Shown here: in pieces, positions 45,073 to 57,969 of the stretch
Layout of the letters: each line of letters begins with the position of its first letter
Position numbering within the stretch: the first letter of the stretch is position 1
From: Agelas oroides
Lineage: Eukaryota; Porifera; Demospongiae; Agelasida; Agelasidae
DNA length: 64,000 bases
Assembly: GCA_949130485.1 (NCBI GenBank)
Contig: OX422185.1
Coordinates: 6,921,127-6,985,126, forward strand
Reading direction: 5' to 3'
Program-made: the position numbers and the translations under genes
Notes under the pieces: generated by a model
The model's database searches: none
What the model saw: the letters and a program-made list of their open reading frames with translations, nothing else
Told to the model about the DNA's origin: nothing

Positions 45073-47445
45073 ATTAGCCTCACCCAACTGTAGTTAAAAT
45101 GATGATCCTTAATAAAAGAGATTGGCATGTCAAGCTATGAAAAGGTTCAAATGATTGATATATGTAAAGTGTCTATGTAAGGATTTACTTCTAAAGTTCT
45201 GGGTTGTCAGGACTTGCACACTGAGCGTTGACGCGTCATGCTCATGCTTTACACAGAAGTGAGGTGAAATTAACAGTATTGCGGGCGATGATACGTTAGT
45301 GTGGAGCTCGGAAGCGAGTCTACCCCGTCGACAAATATGAATCTCACAATAAAATTTAACCCTGCATTGCTAGTACTAACCCGACGTTGCAATGATTTAT
45401 CTGCACATTTGCACCCGAGACTGCAATACGTATATATCAGTTTGTTTGTCAAATACTAGCACCATATTTTGGCTCAAAACTGGTCTCAGAAGCTATCACA
45501 GAGCAATTTCCTGGAGGGGAGCATGGTCTCAGACCCCCTAGGTGATGTGTGCTTACACACGGACAATGTGAGGTCAAGACGTTAGAACCACCCAATTGGC
45601 TAAACAGTCTATGGGCCTGTTGGTCTCAGTCTGGTTGATGATCTGCTAGGCCGAAGTACAAGGTACCACCATAGACAGAGAAGCTAAGTAACATGTTAAC
45701 AAATGCACCTCAACTCAAGTGTTAGACAACATTGAGGAGGAGAAATACATGCTACATTGTCTTAGCTAAGGTTCATCATATTGAGCACAAGCAGAAACAC
45801 ATTATTGCTGTGTGATACTGGCACAAGTTGAACCATCTCAGATACTGGCACAAGTTGAACCATCTCAGACACTGTATACCATGATGAAGAAACACAGGAC
45901 TAACCCAAAAACAGTGGTCTCTTTGTAAATCTATGGCATTAGAAGGATTTTGCACTTTTTTATCTTTGTTGTATTGCTAAGTGAGTGTGGTAGAAATAGC
46001 TTCATTGAACATTTTAAGTGTCACATGCACATGCAAATGTTATAGCCAGTCATGCAGGTTGGACACTCAGCCAAAATTTGTCAGCAAAAAGACCACCCAC
46101 TAAATTTGAATTGCATGTATATGTGGCCTGAACTTCGCCTTCCATAAATGTCAATTCTTCTTCTACTAAACCATCATCTCCACATCACTACTCTCTTCGC
46201 AGCTACACTCAACGCCTTCCATCACCATTGTCAATGATACGGAACTCCGTAAATTACTCCGTTATTCTGTACAGAGCTGTTTCCAATCCATGTACACGTA
46301 ATATACAGTTCCAAGTGATCAAACTTTTCTCTCTCTCTCTCTCTCCTGAATGCTTTGTATTTTTCTTTCTTGTAACTATATACAAATGGTACTTCCATTC
46401 CAAGCATTTACTGCTTCTAATCCTTGCAAGCAAGACTGGAGGTGACAAAGGCCTCAAATCAAGCTATCAACACAGTGAAATTCACAATGGGGTTACCTAC
46501 ACAATGGAAACCATAATAATGCTACATAAAGTTTGAAGTAACGAGAAAGTATAAACTACAAGATATACACTTTTTACTTCATTTTCAACTCCACAAAATA
46601 AGCTATTCCAGTAAACTGTTCTCAAGTGACAAATAACCTGGTGCCAAAGGAAAGGTAAAGGAATGAGATAGAGGCTACCATTTTGCTTCATATAAATCCC
46701 AAGTAACTTTGATGGGATACTTATACATTTTTTGCAGCAATTTATTTCTGAACTTATACTTGATAAATTCGTGATAGACTTTCAATGTGTACATAATTAT
46801 AACTAGCTATGTTTATAAAGCAGGTACCTGAATGAATGGTTAAATGGACAAACAAAGTGCTCACAGTTTCACTTCCTGCAGTTAGTTTGCCTATGCAGTC
46901 ACTCACACTACTTGATTAGTTTATAGCTAGTTAGCCCACAACTGTTAGTTATCATTAAATATCAAAGAAAGTTTTATTATCACCAATTTAACAACTATAA
47001 ATGTGATTTCATTCAGTAAACCACAATTTTAACCAATCTGCAGTTTTGTAATGCAGATCTGAAGCATAATGAGAATGTTGCTTTTACAATCTTTCTGATT
47101 GATGCAGACAGTAGTGTCCTGTAGGATGATAGAACAGCATCTTGAACCTGGTGAACAGTTAACTTCTCATACTGCCTGAAGTTTGTCGTTACATCAAGCT
47201 CAATCTTCAATGAACATCCTGAGGAGTCATTGTTAATGTTATTTGTATCAAGCTTGCTATCAACCTATACACTGCCAAAGCATGATGACCATCTCACATG
47301 AACAACTACTTCTGAAAAGACTTTGACATTTACCTATCACCAGAACTAACAGCAAAGTTGCAGTAGTTTGATTCTTGCTATAGTAGTGTGCCTTTGGCGA
47401 AGGGGGTTGACATTTGTCTTTTGTTACATGCAGATCTGGAGCACT

Positions 47446-49089
47446 ATGGCTATGAAAACACTGTTTTCTGGCATTTTTCTGATCAGTCTGCTAGTTGCAG
47501 TTGTAACTGGAGAAAGCAAAACCCACCTTGTATATCGGAAGTTAGAGGATGCATTGACTGGTAACAAAACTGTCCTGTATCAGATGCAAGAAGCATTTTT
47601 TCCATTGAAAGGGTCATCTCGAGATGTGGTTTACCTTCAGGTATGCGTGACTGTTGGTAGTGTGCAACGTGGGAGTTACGATAACTCTTCACTATCTGGT
47701 GGTCAGAGTAACTTCACATGCTGCCAAAAGTTTCAGTGGAGCAGTTCTGCTTTAGTTGATCTCATTGCAGTTGATCAGTTGCTGATAATCGATAATCTCC
47801 TAAGTGAAAATATTATTCATTTCACAGAGCACCACAAATACATGAAAGTTCCTCTTCAAATATACAATCTTCCCTATGATCTTACAGTTGATGATATACT
47901 TGCAGCATTGATGCGACTGCTTCCATGGGTATGTATTTTACACTTTCTATAGTCTGAGATCATGCAAAATACCTTCTAGATATGTTAATGAGTCTTTTAT
48001 TTCCTATCCCGTGTACAGGTAAAAGCATATGCAAGAATGTATGGCCAACCAAATGAAAATGACAAGGGATACGTATCCATTAGTTATCACAAGTATGTGT
48101 CAGGAACTTATAAAGGGTCAGACACAAATGCTCACTTCTATCGCATTACTGTGCTATTTGCTTTCATATTCCTCCATGTTCTCACTCCAATTGCCCTTGC
48201 AAAGTCAGTGTCTCTGTACTACCCCAACACAAAAACTGAATCTTTAACCTTTGGATGGTTATACTGGGCAACAGCAATTGTGGCCTTCGTCTTCAATCCG
48301 TTATACTCTTTGACTTCTATTGTTCGTTCCTTTACTATAAAAAGGCCACTTATTTTATCTTGCATTCTCTGTCTTTCTAATCCCTGCTGTGAAATCCCTT
48401 CTGACACAAGTGTTTACCAAGATGAAGTTGTCACTCTGGTGGCCAAAGTCACAATTATCCCACTTGCCATTTTCATGGAGTTGGTAGTTTGCATTTATGC
48501 TGTGAAATATCGCTTCCCTGATCAGAGGTGTCTAAAATGTAGCCGTCGTTCCTGGAAGCAGTTTGTTATGCAAATGTTTCATGTGCTTGCATTGTGGAAT
48601 ATTCTGATTGCTGTACAAACTTTCATCACGACTGCGATTCCCATCTGTGTTCTACTATGGATTCACCCACAATTAACTATCATCCATGTCATATATATGC
48701 TAATGATACCAGTTAGCTTGATACTCGTTGGTGCATACATACTATATCATTGTCAACGGCCAAGAAGGAAAATGGTTGGCTGTAATACAAAGCACTGTGG
48801 AAAAAACTGTGTACAATTATTTGCTATAATTGCAACTCTTGGGCTTATTTTTACTGTACTTATCCTATATGAGTTCATACTACAAGTGCAAGTTCAGGTT
48901 GGTTCTGGACTGAGGGGAATAGTTCTCTCCCTACTCCCATCATTTCCACTGTCTGCACTTGGATGGTACTTGAAAAGAAGGTCTCAGAAGGGAACAAAAA
49001 AGGATGAAACTATGCAGCAGGTGTCCGAGGAAGAACAGACTTTCAAAATGACTGGAGATAGCAGTGATGAAGAGGTTTTGCCTGTGTAG
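47446..49089 (+). CDS. Two-exon 7TM-family membrane protein, gene C' (517 aa)
   Basis: The duplicate of gene C: exon 1 47446-47928, phase-0 intron 47929-48018 (90 bp), exon 2 48019-49089. Topology, splice sites and tail (DSSDEEVLPV) are unchanged. It lacks a 4-residue duplication found in C (GKNCGKIC against GKNC). About 18 further residues differ. They cluster in the loop after the first membrane segment, at TIKRPLILSCILC, and in TM5 (TIIHVIYMLMIPVSLILV against SIIYVIFILMIPVSLILI). One change removes an ectodomain Cys (LPCDIT to LPYDLT, residue 144), which may alter a disulfide. It is fully open, so both copies may be expressed, unless the pair are alleles. Confidence 0.88.
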
Positions 49090-50672
49090 TATTTGAGATG
49101 CTGAGTTTATCTGATTGATTTATGAAAGACACATAACTCTAGATTTACGTTGGTTTGCTGTATCAGTCTAAAGTCTATAGATATATGTATAGAAAAGCTA
49201 CATTGATCGATGCTGTCTTTTGTGTTGTAAACAAATGTGGTATCACCAGTAAGTAGAACAAAAGTGTATAGTGCTGTAGAGTATGCCATGCTTTTGCTAC
49301 CATATACTGTTTTCTTTATTGCTATAATTATCTTCAGATCATTTTGGCAAATAAGTTTTGAGAAGAATTACTTTAAGAATTATGTCAGAACTCTGTAAGT
49401 AGGTACAAAAATGGACCCTTTCTGAAAAAGCACTAACATTCATAATACAGTTACTCTAATACAGTTACTCTAAAACAGCACCTGGCTTGTTGATTGTGGC
49501 TGCCATACCACTCTTTTGCTAGCTATGCCAATAACTCACCTTTGACATAAACAAACTGCATGCTTAGTCAAGACTTGCTTTACTCCACTACTGAAAGCAT
49601 GACTTCCATGTAGGAGTTGTCACAATGACAGCAAAGTGGCTTACTATATAGATTGGAAAATCCAGTGCTTGGAGTGACTCGGAGCAAGAACCTATTTCTT
49701 TGTAAGGTCAATCTATTTTCCATTATGCTTATTGGTCATCAGATTATTTAAGCCAGCTGTTACTTCAGTGAGTTAGTTCTGTTGTCATTTTCCTGCCTAT
49801 GTTGATTTTCTATCTTGCTATTACTGCAAATCACCCGTAAATCAACAATTAAAATATGTCCATATACTGGATTATCTCTATTGGGGTATGAGCAAGCTCA
49901 ATGGCTGCATGGTGTCTTAAGTGACACATCGAGTGTACAGAGAACACAACTTTAAACAGATGGGATGGCTAGCAGCCACCAAATGTTCTCTCTTAACTTT
50001 ATACCTAGGTAAGTATTCATGTATTCAGGTAAGTATTCATGTTCAAAATGGTACCTCATATCAAGTACAGTGATATTATTGATTTTCTTTCGAGAAAAAG
50101 GTTAATTAAGTAGCTTTTTAACAAACAGAAAACTGTGAGATCACTTTGCAGGTGGTGTAATCAGTTAAGCACGCAATAATCTTGTAACAGTATTTGACCC
50201 ACATCACTCCTACAAAACCATTAGAAGGATCAACATTTGATTGGGTAAGTGCAAATTTAATGCAGATAGTTGATTGGGGAGAGTAAACCTGCAGATGTTG
50301 GAAACGAGTCAGTGGTGCATGAAACATACAAACAAGCAAACAACAATGACAGACTGCACTGTGAATGCTCAGCTCGTTACATAATTATGCTGACTGGCTG
50401 GATTTAACTCTCAACAAGGATGGTCTTCTTGAGTGAATATGCTCTTTCTGCAATTGCCCTTATTTGTCAGCATGATAAACAATGTGTGCATTTATGGTAG
50501 AAAGAATAAAGGCATGCTTGACTCACACATTGATTAAAATGCCACAAACACCCTTGGAGTATGATGAGCCAATTTTTCAAAAAGTACAAAACCAAATGAG
50601 CTGTATATACGTAGTGCATGAACAATCAACGAACCACATCTCCCTTATAAAACAGGCCTAGATGTTATGCAA
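49090..50672. other. 3' flank of gene C', no gene
   Basis: Matches 25262-26835. No gene was seen. Confidence 0.35.
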
Positions 50673-50737
50673 AGCCACCCACTGCGCAGGACGCGTTTCG
50701 GCCAATACCAGGCCTCATCAGCTGCGCTGGGGTGACC
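50673..50737 (-). ncRNA. Type I hammerhead ribozyme motif (copy B)
   Basis: Identical to the copy A motif in the core, stems II and III and the inner stem I. The single difference (gccaccc for gtcaccc on the plus strand) turns one outer stem I pair from U-A to U-G, so pairing is kept. Confidence 0.85.
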
Positions 50738-52439
50738 GGGAGATGGGGACTGCTATCTCATGCACAGAATGCAGTCAGGTGGCTGGCCTTATTCAAAAGT
50801 CGGTAGAGACTCCTCGAAAGCACCGTCTCTTCGTGCAGCTGTTCTTCGTGCAGCTGTCTTTCGTTCGAAGATCTTACGTAGCGATTGATCGTCACGTGTT
50901 ATCGACGCGTGTGCGTGCGCGCGCGCGCGCATACAGAGGCACTGGAGGTACCGGAAGTATTGTTAATAAGGCACAAGGCAAACAGTGTAAGGCAAACAGT
51001 GCGTGTTTAAAGGCTGTGTGTGCATAAATGTGCCAAGCCAAGTAAACTGCATGTTCAGGCTGCGTTAAACAGTAGCTATGGCAATGCATTCAGTAATAAT
51101 GTTTTTCAGGCACCTCCCGTACTTCTGTAAAGTCCTGGGGTAGCGATGCACAAAGGTCTTGTAGGTGCTACAGAGTTTTTGGTATACATATCCCTGTCTA
51201 AGTAATCATCTTCTCCCTCGAGGGTGTTCCACAACTCCAAACTATAACTAATTTTGTCGTAATTTTATTGGTTATAACTTTAAGTATGGCTCTGATTTGG
51301 TTCGTAACTATAGTTGTGGAAATCTTTCGGTTGTTAACCTAATCAGGGAGATTAGAGACAATAGTCTTTCTGTTTATGGCTTTGATCAGAACATGCTTAA
51401 CATGATTGTATGTGCCGTTTCATGCGAATAGCATTCCTAATTTATGTATATTAATTTTTGTACTTAACTTTAACTTAGTGGTACTGCACTCTAATTCTTT
51501 ATCTGTACACCTTGTTCTGTGGTGTGAATTACATGTTTAATAATAATAATAATAACACAGACAGAATCAGAGCTGAATCAGTGCCAAAGGCTCGATATGC
51601 CTGGAGACGGAAAGTTCAACTTAAGGTAAAGGTTCAGCAAACAACTCTACCAACTCACGCATGTGCAGTTTGCAAGAATAGACTCCGTGAAGAGATAACG
51701 TAAGTCCATAAAAGGCTGCCTCAGACACAGTGGTGTCAAATGAAAATTTGTTACCAGCGGGTGTAGCCTGGAGGGGTTTCCGGACACTACCTTTAGCTAA
51801 GGCAAATATAAAGTGAAATTACAAATTCTGCCATGCCCTATACGCATGAAGGCAGCTTTTGAACCCCCCCTTTAGAAAGTTTTGGCTATGTCCTGCAGTT
51901 GTGGGACTTACATGCTGAAGAGTCATCCCTTTTATGGTGATTGCAAGGTAGGTCACATAAATTGTAGCTAATGTTACAACATTATGGCAACCACCTCAGT
52001 GATGACTAAGCAAATAACTTGATTGGCCCATATTTGGAAGCGCAGAAAGTCAAGCTACATATAGGTGACTGCCATTCTACTTAACCCTTTGCAAACATTT
52101 GTGATGCGGTTCACATAGGTATTGACTTCACGCAAGAAGCCTTGAGAGGTTCTATGCCACACAAATGCCACTTCATGCTCAGTTTCTACAGCCTAGATGC
52201 CATGGCAACTAGGCCCAAAGAACAAATTATCTGGCAGAGATTTCATCGCCTTGGAGATTAACTATAACCTCGTACCCAGGCTTCTCCCCATGCAGAAAAA
52301 CGGGCAGAGAGACTAGAAGATTTGATCACGTGCCCCGTGACGTACTGCGTGCGTGCTTTTGATAATCGAATTATTGCCCACGCACTCCGACTCAAACCGT
52401 CGTTGCTGTTGGAGTTGTGAATGTTGCTGATCCGCTGTT
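50738..52439. other. Mixed non-coding stretch (copy B)
   Basis: Counterpart of 26901-28599, with the (gc)n tract two bases longer. No gene was seen. Confidence 0.4.
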
Positions 52440-52601
52440 TTACCGTTCACGAGCTAGCTTGTAGGGTACAATAAGTGTATCTTCTACCAAGGCTTTTACG
52501 GGTCGGCGCTCGAGATAGTCGCCTTCAGGCTTGATAGTCACAGCCGGCTGGTTGCCGCTCACTGTGACAGCAAGGGGTCCTTCGAAGGCCTCTATGAACA
52601 A
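52440..52601 (-). CDS. Possible terminal exon, unrecognised (copy B form)
   Basis: After an acceptor ctcacag the minus strand encodes 53 residues: QLFIEAFEGPLAVTVSGNQP, AVTIKPEGDYLERRPVKALV, EDTLIVPYKLARER and a stop. The amino-acid composition is protein-like. Copy A (28600-28766) is shifted by two indels inside it, so B may be the ancestral form. No known domain was recognised. Confidence 0.3.
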   Translation of the reverse strand: MFIEAFEGPLAVTVSGNQPAVTIKPEGDYLERRPVKALVEDTLIVPYKLARER

Positions 52602-53248
52602 CTGTGAGTCGTAAAACCAAGTTCAATAAAGCTATAAGCTGTGTAGCTTCTACAAAAGGTGGTTCCCCAGCTGGTTTCTTAGAGCTAGTTTGTTGCATGT
52701 TAGTTATGTGACCAAGCCTGGGAACTAGTTTTTAGAACTCACAGTTACTCGTAGCCGCCGTTGATTCCTAGGACTAGGACTCCTTGTTGTCACAGGTAGC
52801 TGCATGGTTATGGTAGCTTAAGGCTTTCAGTAAGCGGTGGTATTGTAGGCTCATTTATACCTACAGCCCTCAGCAAGTATATGCATGGTTATTCAGGCTC
52901 AGTTTAGCTGTCCTTCTTGCAGCAAGCATCTCAGCATATATACCTCCAAAGAGCTGCCTACGTGTAGCTGTACACGTTGACTCCATACTCTGCTATACTC
53001 ACGACCACTGTAATTAAACGGCAGCTTGTATTTAAACATTGATGTAACTTGAATAACAAAATTATGCATTAAGGTATTGTACAGAGTCAGGGAATGCACC
53101 TTCTGAAAGTTTATAATATAGGCATACAAAGCAAAGTTATGCAGTATGCATGCCAGTAGTACAAGTCAAATACAAGTTTATACCACTACCTGCAATTAAA
53201 TCTGGTTCAGAAACTAGGTGAGCCGATCAACAGCCTATAGCTGGAGGC

Positions 53249-53739
53249 CTAGGAAAGGGGATTCTGAAATTTCCACTGCTGGTTAATACCGCAGTGTTTC
53301 GGATATCCACTCACTTCGGTTCCGACCTCAGCTTGTGCCCTGTAAATGTCTATAGCACGGTCATCGTGTGCAGAGAATACAACTGTATTGCCGTCTTTCT
53401 TCTCCACCTGCCACAGGAAGTCAGCACTTGGGGTATCAAGAGACTTGCCCTGAGCTATCTCTCCATCTTGAGTGCGATAATGCGACGTGGAGGATGACTG
53501 GCACTTTTACGATCTGACATTCGGAGTTTGTAGTCAATACGTGGGTAGGTAACTAACATCATCTGGCCTTGTGGGAAGTTGGGAGCAGTGACAAAAGCAT
53601 AAGACTGGTTGTCCGGCTGGGCATTGTCAAGCACAAGACCACCATTTGGGCCAGGATTGGAATAATCTTTTACGGTGAGATAAAGACCTGCATGCCTTCT
53701 GTGCAGTTTCCATCAGCCGACCACCTTAATGTTTGCCAT
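53249..53739 (-). pseudogene. Beta-trefoil lectin-like exon, further damaged (copy B)
   Basis: Counterpart of 29413-29900 with the same internal frame shift. In addition, near 53697-53715 a 4-bp gain (catg) and a 1-bp loss put a stop right after MANIKVVG. Copy B is therefore disrupted near its start while copy A is open there. Confidence 0.5.
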
Positions 53740-54069
53740 GCTGTGCACTGGTGGAAGCAACTTCTTGACTCCAAGAATGTGTAGAGTGAGCATGAGATAT
53801 TGGGCTGCTTGGTGTCATTTATATACTCATTGTATAGCTATCCTTAATGGCTTCATTACAGCTTCCTTATACTTGACAGTTATCATACTTGGAAATACAT
53901 AACTGTATCTGCATGGCTAGGAATTCTTAGAATTCGATCATTATATGGGCTCTTAATCAGACACACACCGTGTTATCATACCACTATATATATTGCAAAA
54001 AAAAAAAGACAAGCTGAGGAGACAGTGGTTATGTGAAGTTTAGTTTGGTATTAGAGGCTAATTGCATAA

Positions 54070-54330
54070 GCAACGTGAGCCCAAATCATACCTTACAACT
54101 GACAATCCAGGGCCGTAGAAAGCTGTTTAGAGGTGGTGTGGCCAAAGTGTACATACCGCATGTATGTAGGGGGGTCTTGGGGCATGCTCCCCCAGGAAAA
54201 TTAGACGCTAGGAGATCGCTTCTGAGGCCACGTTTAGGCCCCAAATAATTTAGCAAATGGAATTTCAATAGTTGATACACATCCTCTCTGTGAGGTAGTG
54301 ATTACAGATTGTGCGTAACTTGATCATAGG
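54070..54330. repeat. R2, single unit (copy B)
   Basis: The junction gcataagcaacgtgagccc joins the left flank of copy A unit 1 to the sequence of unit 2, as expected if the two tandem units recombined. Confidence 0.75.
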
Positions 54331-54519
54331 CAAGCAGGATTCTGATTCACATTGAGTACGGGGTGAGTACTCTTGTATGGCCTTAAAGAAATGTTTTGTT
54401 TTGAATTTTCTACGTCATTTTAGTGCGATATTATGCATGGTCAGATGCTCTTACCACTGAGCCATTGGACACACGGCAGAGGAGTGGAAGCAAGTCTGCA
54501 TATAACAGCCATGCTAGAG

Positions 54520-54866
54520 TCTCTCCAGTTTGTCTGCAACCAGGGTAACCACTCTGTGGTTAAAACAACCAACTTGCAAAAACAAGTTGGTTGTTTTAAC
54601 CACAGACCATATAGTTGTTAGTGCATGCTCTTTGATGCTAGCAGGTGTGATCCTTTCCTCAGTGGTTACTATAACTGCAGTTGTCAGATGGTGTTGGAAG
54701 CTTCCTCTGTGGTTGTCTTATGTGATTTGCAATACATATATTTCCAAGTATGATAACTGTCAAGTACATGTATAAGAAACCATTAAGGATAGCTATATCA
54801 CTGCAAAAACAAATTGGTTGTTTTAACCACAGAATGGTTACCCTGGTTGCAGACAAACCGGAGAGA
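54520..54866. mobile_element. Foldback element (copy B)
   Basis: Same as 31035-31380: inverted ends tctctccagtttgtctgcaa and ttgcagacaaaccggagaga. Confidence 0.7.
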
Positions 54867-55501
54867 CCGCAGTTAAGAAAGGTATAGAAGACTGCTTTCA
54901 TTAAGAGCATTGAAGTGCATTTGTAATGACTCCATCACAAATGTTCTCAGGGTTGTCAGTGTATTGTGGTGGTATTATCAAATGGGAAGCTGCCTGCAAC
55001 TAGTCTTCAATACCAAAGCTCTCACAACAACAATACACAGACAACCCACAGAACATCTGTGAGGAACTCACCTGCTTGCATTAAGAGCATAAAAGTTTGT
55101 TACTGCAACTTTGAAGTGCATTTGTATAATGACTCCTTCACGGATGTTCTGTGGGTTGTCAGTGTATTGTCGTTTTAATATGAACTGGGCAGCTGGCTCT
55201 TGGGTTGCTTTATGCATTTAGTCTTCAATACCAAAGCAAACCTTTAATAACCACTGTCTCTCCAGTTTGTCTGCAACCAGGGTAACCATTCTGTGGTTAA
55301 AACAACCAACCTGTTTTTGCAGTAAGTATTTTGTGGTGGTATCATAACAGGTATCATACCTGGAAATGTCAGCTAAAAGCTGTAGGAGCCCATTCATTAT
55401 ATGGGCTCCTAATCAGGGTAGTGTCATATGGCGGGCTGTTTGACTCCAAAATGTTCAAGCAGATGTTTGATTGGATTTTAAATGCATGTGCTAGGTGGAG
55501 A

Positions 55502-55659
55502 TAGCCTCGTTCCCAGGCCTACCCCGTTTTTTGTTCTTCGGTTTGCGTTCAGTATAATACACGGAGGCGGAAGCCGTTTTTCGCGCTCTTCCGCCTCTGT
55601 GTATTATAGTGAACGCAAACCGAAGAACAAAAAATGGGGTAGGCCTGGGAACGAGGCTA
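55502..55659. mobile_element. Hairpin MITE, Mutator-like (copy B)
   Basis: Identical in layout to 32020-32177, with the same aggtggaga target duplication on both sides. Confidence 0.85.
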
Positions 55660-56637
55660 AGGTGGAGAGGTATGATACAGTAAGGGAGACACTCTTTGTA
55701 ACAATTTGTTGGGGTTAGACCACTTGGAGAAGCTACACTTACACTAGGGTTAGGGTTAGGGCTATGGGGATGACTCTGATGATGAAAATAACGTTTGTTT
55801 TGGCTAATGAGTCTAAGTGTAGCTACCAGTGAGTCCCCAAACCTGCAGACAGGAGTCGCCAACATGTATGGTCATCATAATGTGTGCCTTAGTGCCTGGA
55901 GTCTCTAGGAAGGGCAGTACGGCTTGTCCACCTATTCCCTTCAACCCAGTCACTGGACATTCACCATCACGTTCTTGTTTGCATGTGCATCTCTTAATAG
56001 TCCATCTTCTTTGCAACTGCAAACACTCCCTTCTCTCGTTCACCATTCTGTGGGACCACTTTATCTCCCAGCAGCTACAGTTGTGGATTTCATACTCTCT
56101 TTAGCTCTATTATACATGAACAGACTCGTTGCCACACACACAAACATATGCAGTTCTTATGTCAGTACACAGCCTCCATCACTCAGGTATCAGGAGTGAA
56201 ATGTTTGTTTCTGAGATCAGCTGAGGTCCTTTGGTAATCCTAACGGGAATAAAGTAGGTTTCAGCAGCAATTGACTGTACTGGCGTGACACTCGCTTGCA
56301 ATGTCCCGAGCTTTTGCTGGTTGCCACAGTAGTGTGACTGTTTTGACGGCAAATACAACCCAAATAATTGAAATCTGCATCCCAAGAAACCTATTTCCCA
56401 TGGTAATGGTTGCATATACCTTAGAAGTCCAGTGAAATTTGTAAAAAGCGGTTAAAACACCCCAAAAATTAAGGTAGAATTAAAAAAAAAAAAGATTGTT
56501 CTTACCAGCAGAATTGAAAAGAAGAACGAAAGCGCTTCAATACAACGGTGCCGCATTCAATATGGCACTTCCGCTCAGAAAAGGTTTACGCAATTTTTCA
56601 CTGTTATGAATATCATTTGGACTCGCTAGCAAGAGCT

Positions 56638-57212
56638 CAGTGGCGGATCCAGAGGGGGTTCCATGGGTTCCATGGAACCCCTCTTTTGAAGGGCTGCCTT
56701 CGAAAATATTATGCGCAAACGTACTACGTACACTACGCTCACACTGGAGCTACGCACTTCAACTTCAACAGTAGCAATACGCACGTGTGTCAATTCCTGT
56801 ATCAAGAATTCGACGCGCGCCTGGCCTATACGTGCACGTATATACTACCAGAAGCTCGTGGCAACCATATATAGAGACAATGAGTAAAGCGAGCGAGCGA
56901 ATTAAAGCTTATTCATGCATTGCTCCCTCTGCAGCTAGGGATGGCGATATGTTATCAGTATGAGAGCGCTTATTTTCCCGCGCATTACGCGGATAACCAG
57001 CTGCTTTGCAGCCTCTGCGACCCGAAGCGGAGTCACGCCTTTAATTCTGCGGGCTTCAAACACAACAACCAGGTTTAGCAGTAGGTCGTCCAACTTTTGA
57101 AATTTCACCCCAAGAATACACCAGAAAGGATCTCATGCCCCCAGCCCCCCTAGCAGGCGCCCTACACGCGCTTTAATCGCATACTGGAACCCCCCTTTTC
57201 AAAATTCCACTG
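56638..57212. mobile_element. Non-autonomous element with CAGTGG ends (copy B)
   Basis: Counterpart of 33153-33773, about 45 bp shorter because the G-rich part is missing. Confidence 0.5.
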
Positions 57213-57969
57213 GAGCTGGGCCTCTAACAAACATTTCTACACTTTATAGTCTGTTTATGTCTGTAGATGTATTGCTGTATTCTTCTTTTGGTTGCCTTGC
57301 CAAGCTCTTCCCCTCGGAAGCCACCTTGTGTCCTAGGCTGTCTTCAACATCTGTACATATATGATAAGCTTGTCTTTGTACTTATCCCATGTACCCATAT
57401 ATATGATGGTATTTCTCTCCCCTTGCACAAATTGTGTATGACAACGAAATACTATGTGGCTGCAATACACTTCATGGAATATCGACTATACTTGTGTGTA
57501 AATGTGTGTATGCAGGTTCAGTTCAGTAACAACAGGTGTGGTAATGGCTATTCCTTCAATGCACCTCTTATGAAAGCAAACACTGGGACTTAATGAACTC
57601 TGAAATGTAATGTGATTGCTGGTGAAGTAACTGATGCAAAAGCATTCCAGATCTGGTACATAAACTGTCCAAAACCATGTTAGTGAATGCTATTGGTTTT
57701 TACATTTTGTTAAAAGCTTTCAGTGAAAAAATAAACATTGAAAGTTTGTTCTACTGATAATAGCTAGCTATGTGGGCACAGAACTGACAGGGCACTAGTT
57801 GCAGTTCCATTGAAGATAAACTTTTCTACTTCCCCTTTAGAGTTTTATAAGGCAGTACATTCAGGCATTAACTCCTGGCTCACAGAGTAGTCTAATTCTG
57901 ACTTCTGTCAAAGTGAGTTTTGAGTCATTAAAATAGAAATATCACTTTTCTTCCATATAGATTTTAATA

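Larger units (their letters stand above)
43370..45250. repeat. Dispersed repeat R1, copy 3, split by two insertions
   Basis: R1 sequence is at 43380-43765, 44378-44440 and 45073-45250. The two breaks are continuous in copies 1 and 2, so the intervening pieces are insertions. To the right, 45260-46430 aligns at reduced identity with 22086-22600, with extra segments at about 45470-45910 (holding an R2 scrap) and 46130-46310. Confidence 0.75.
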
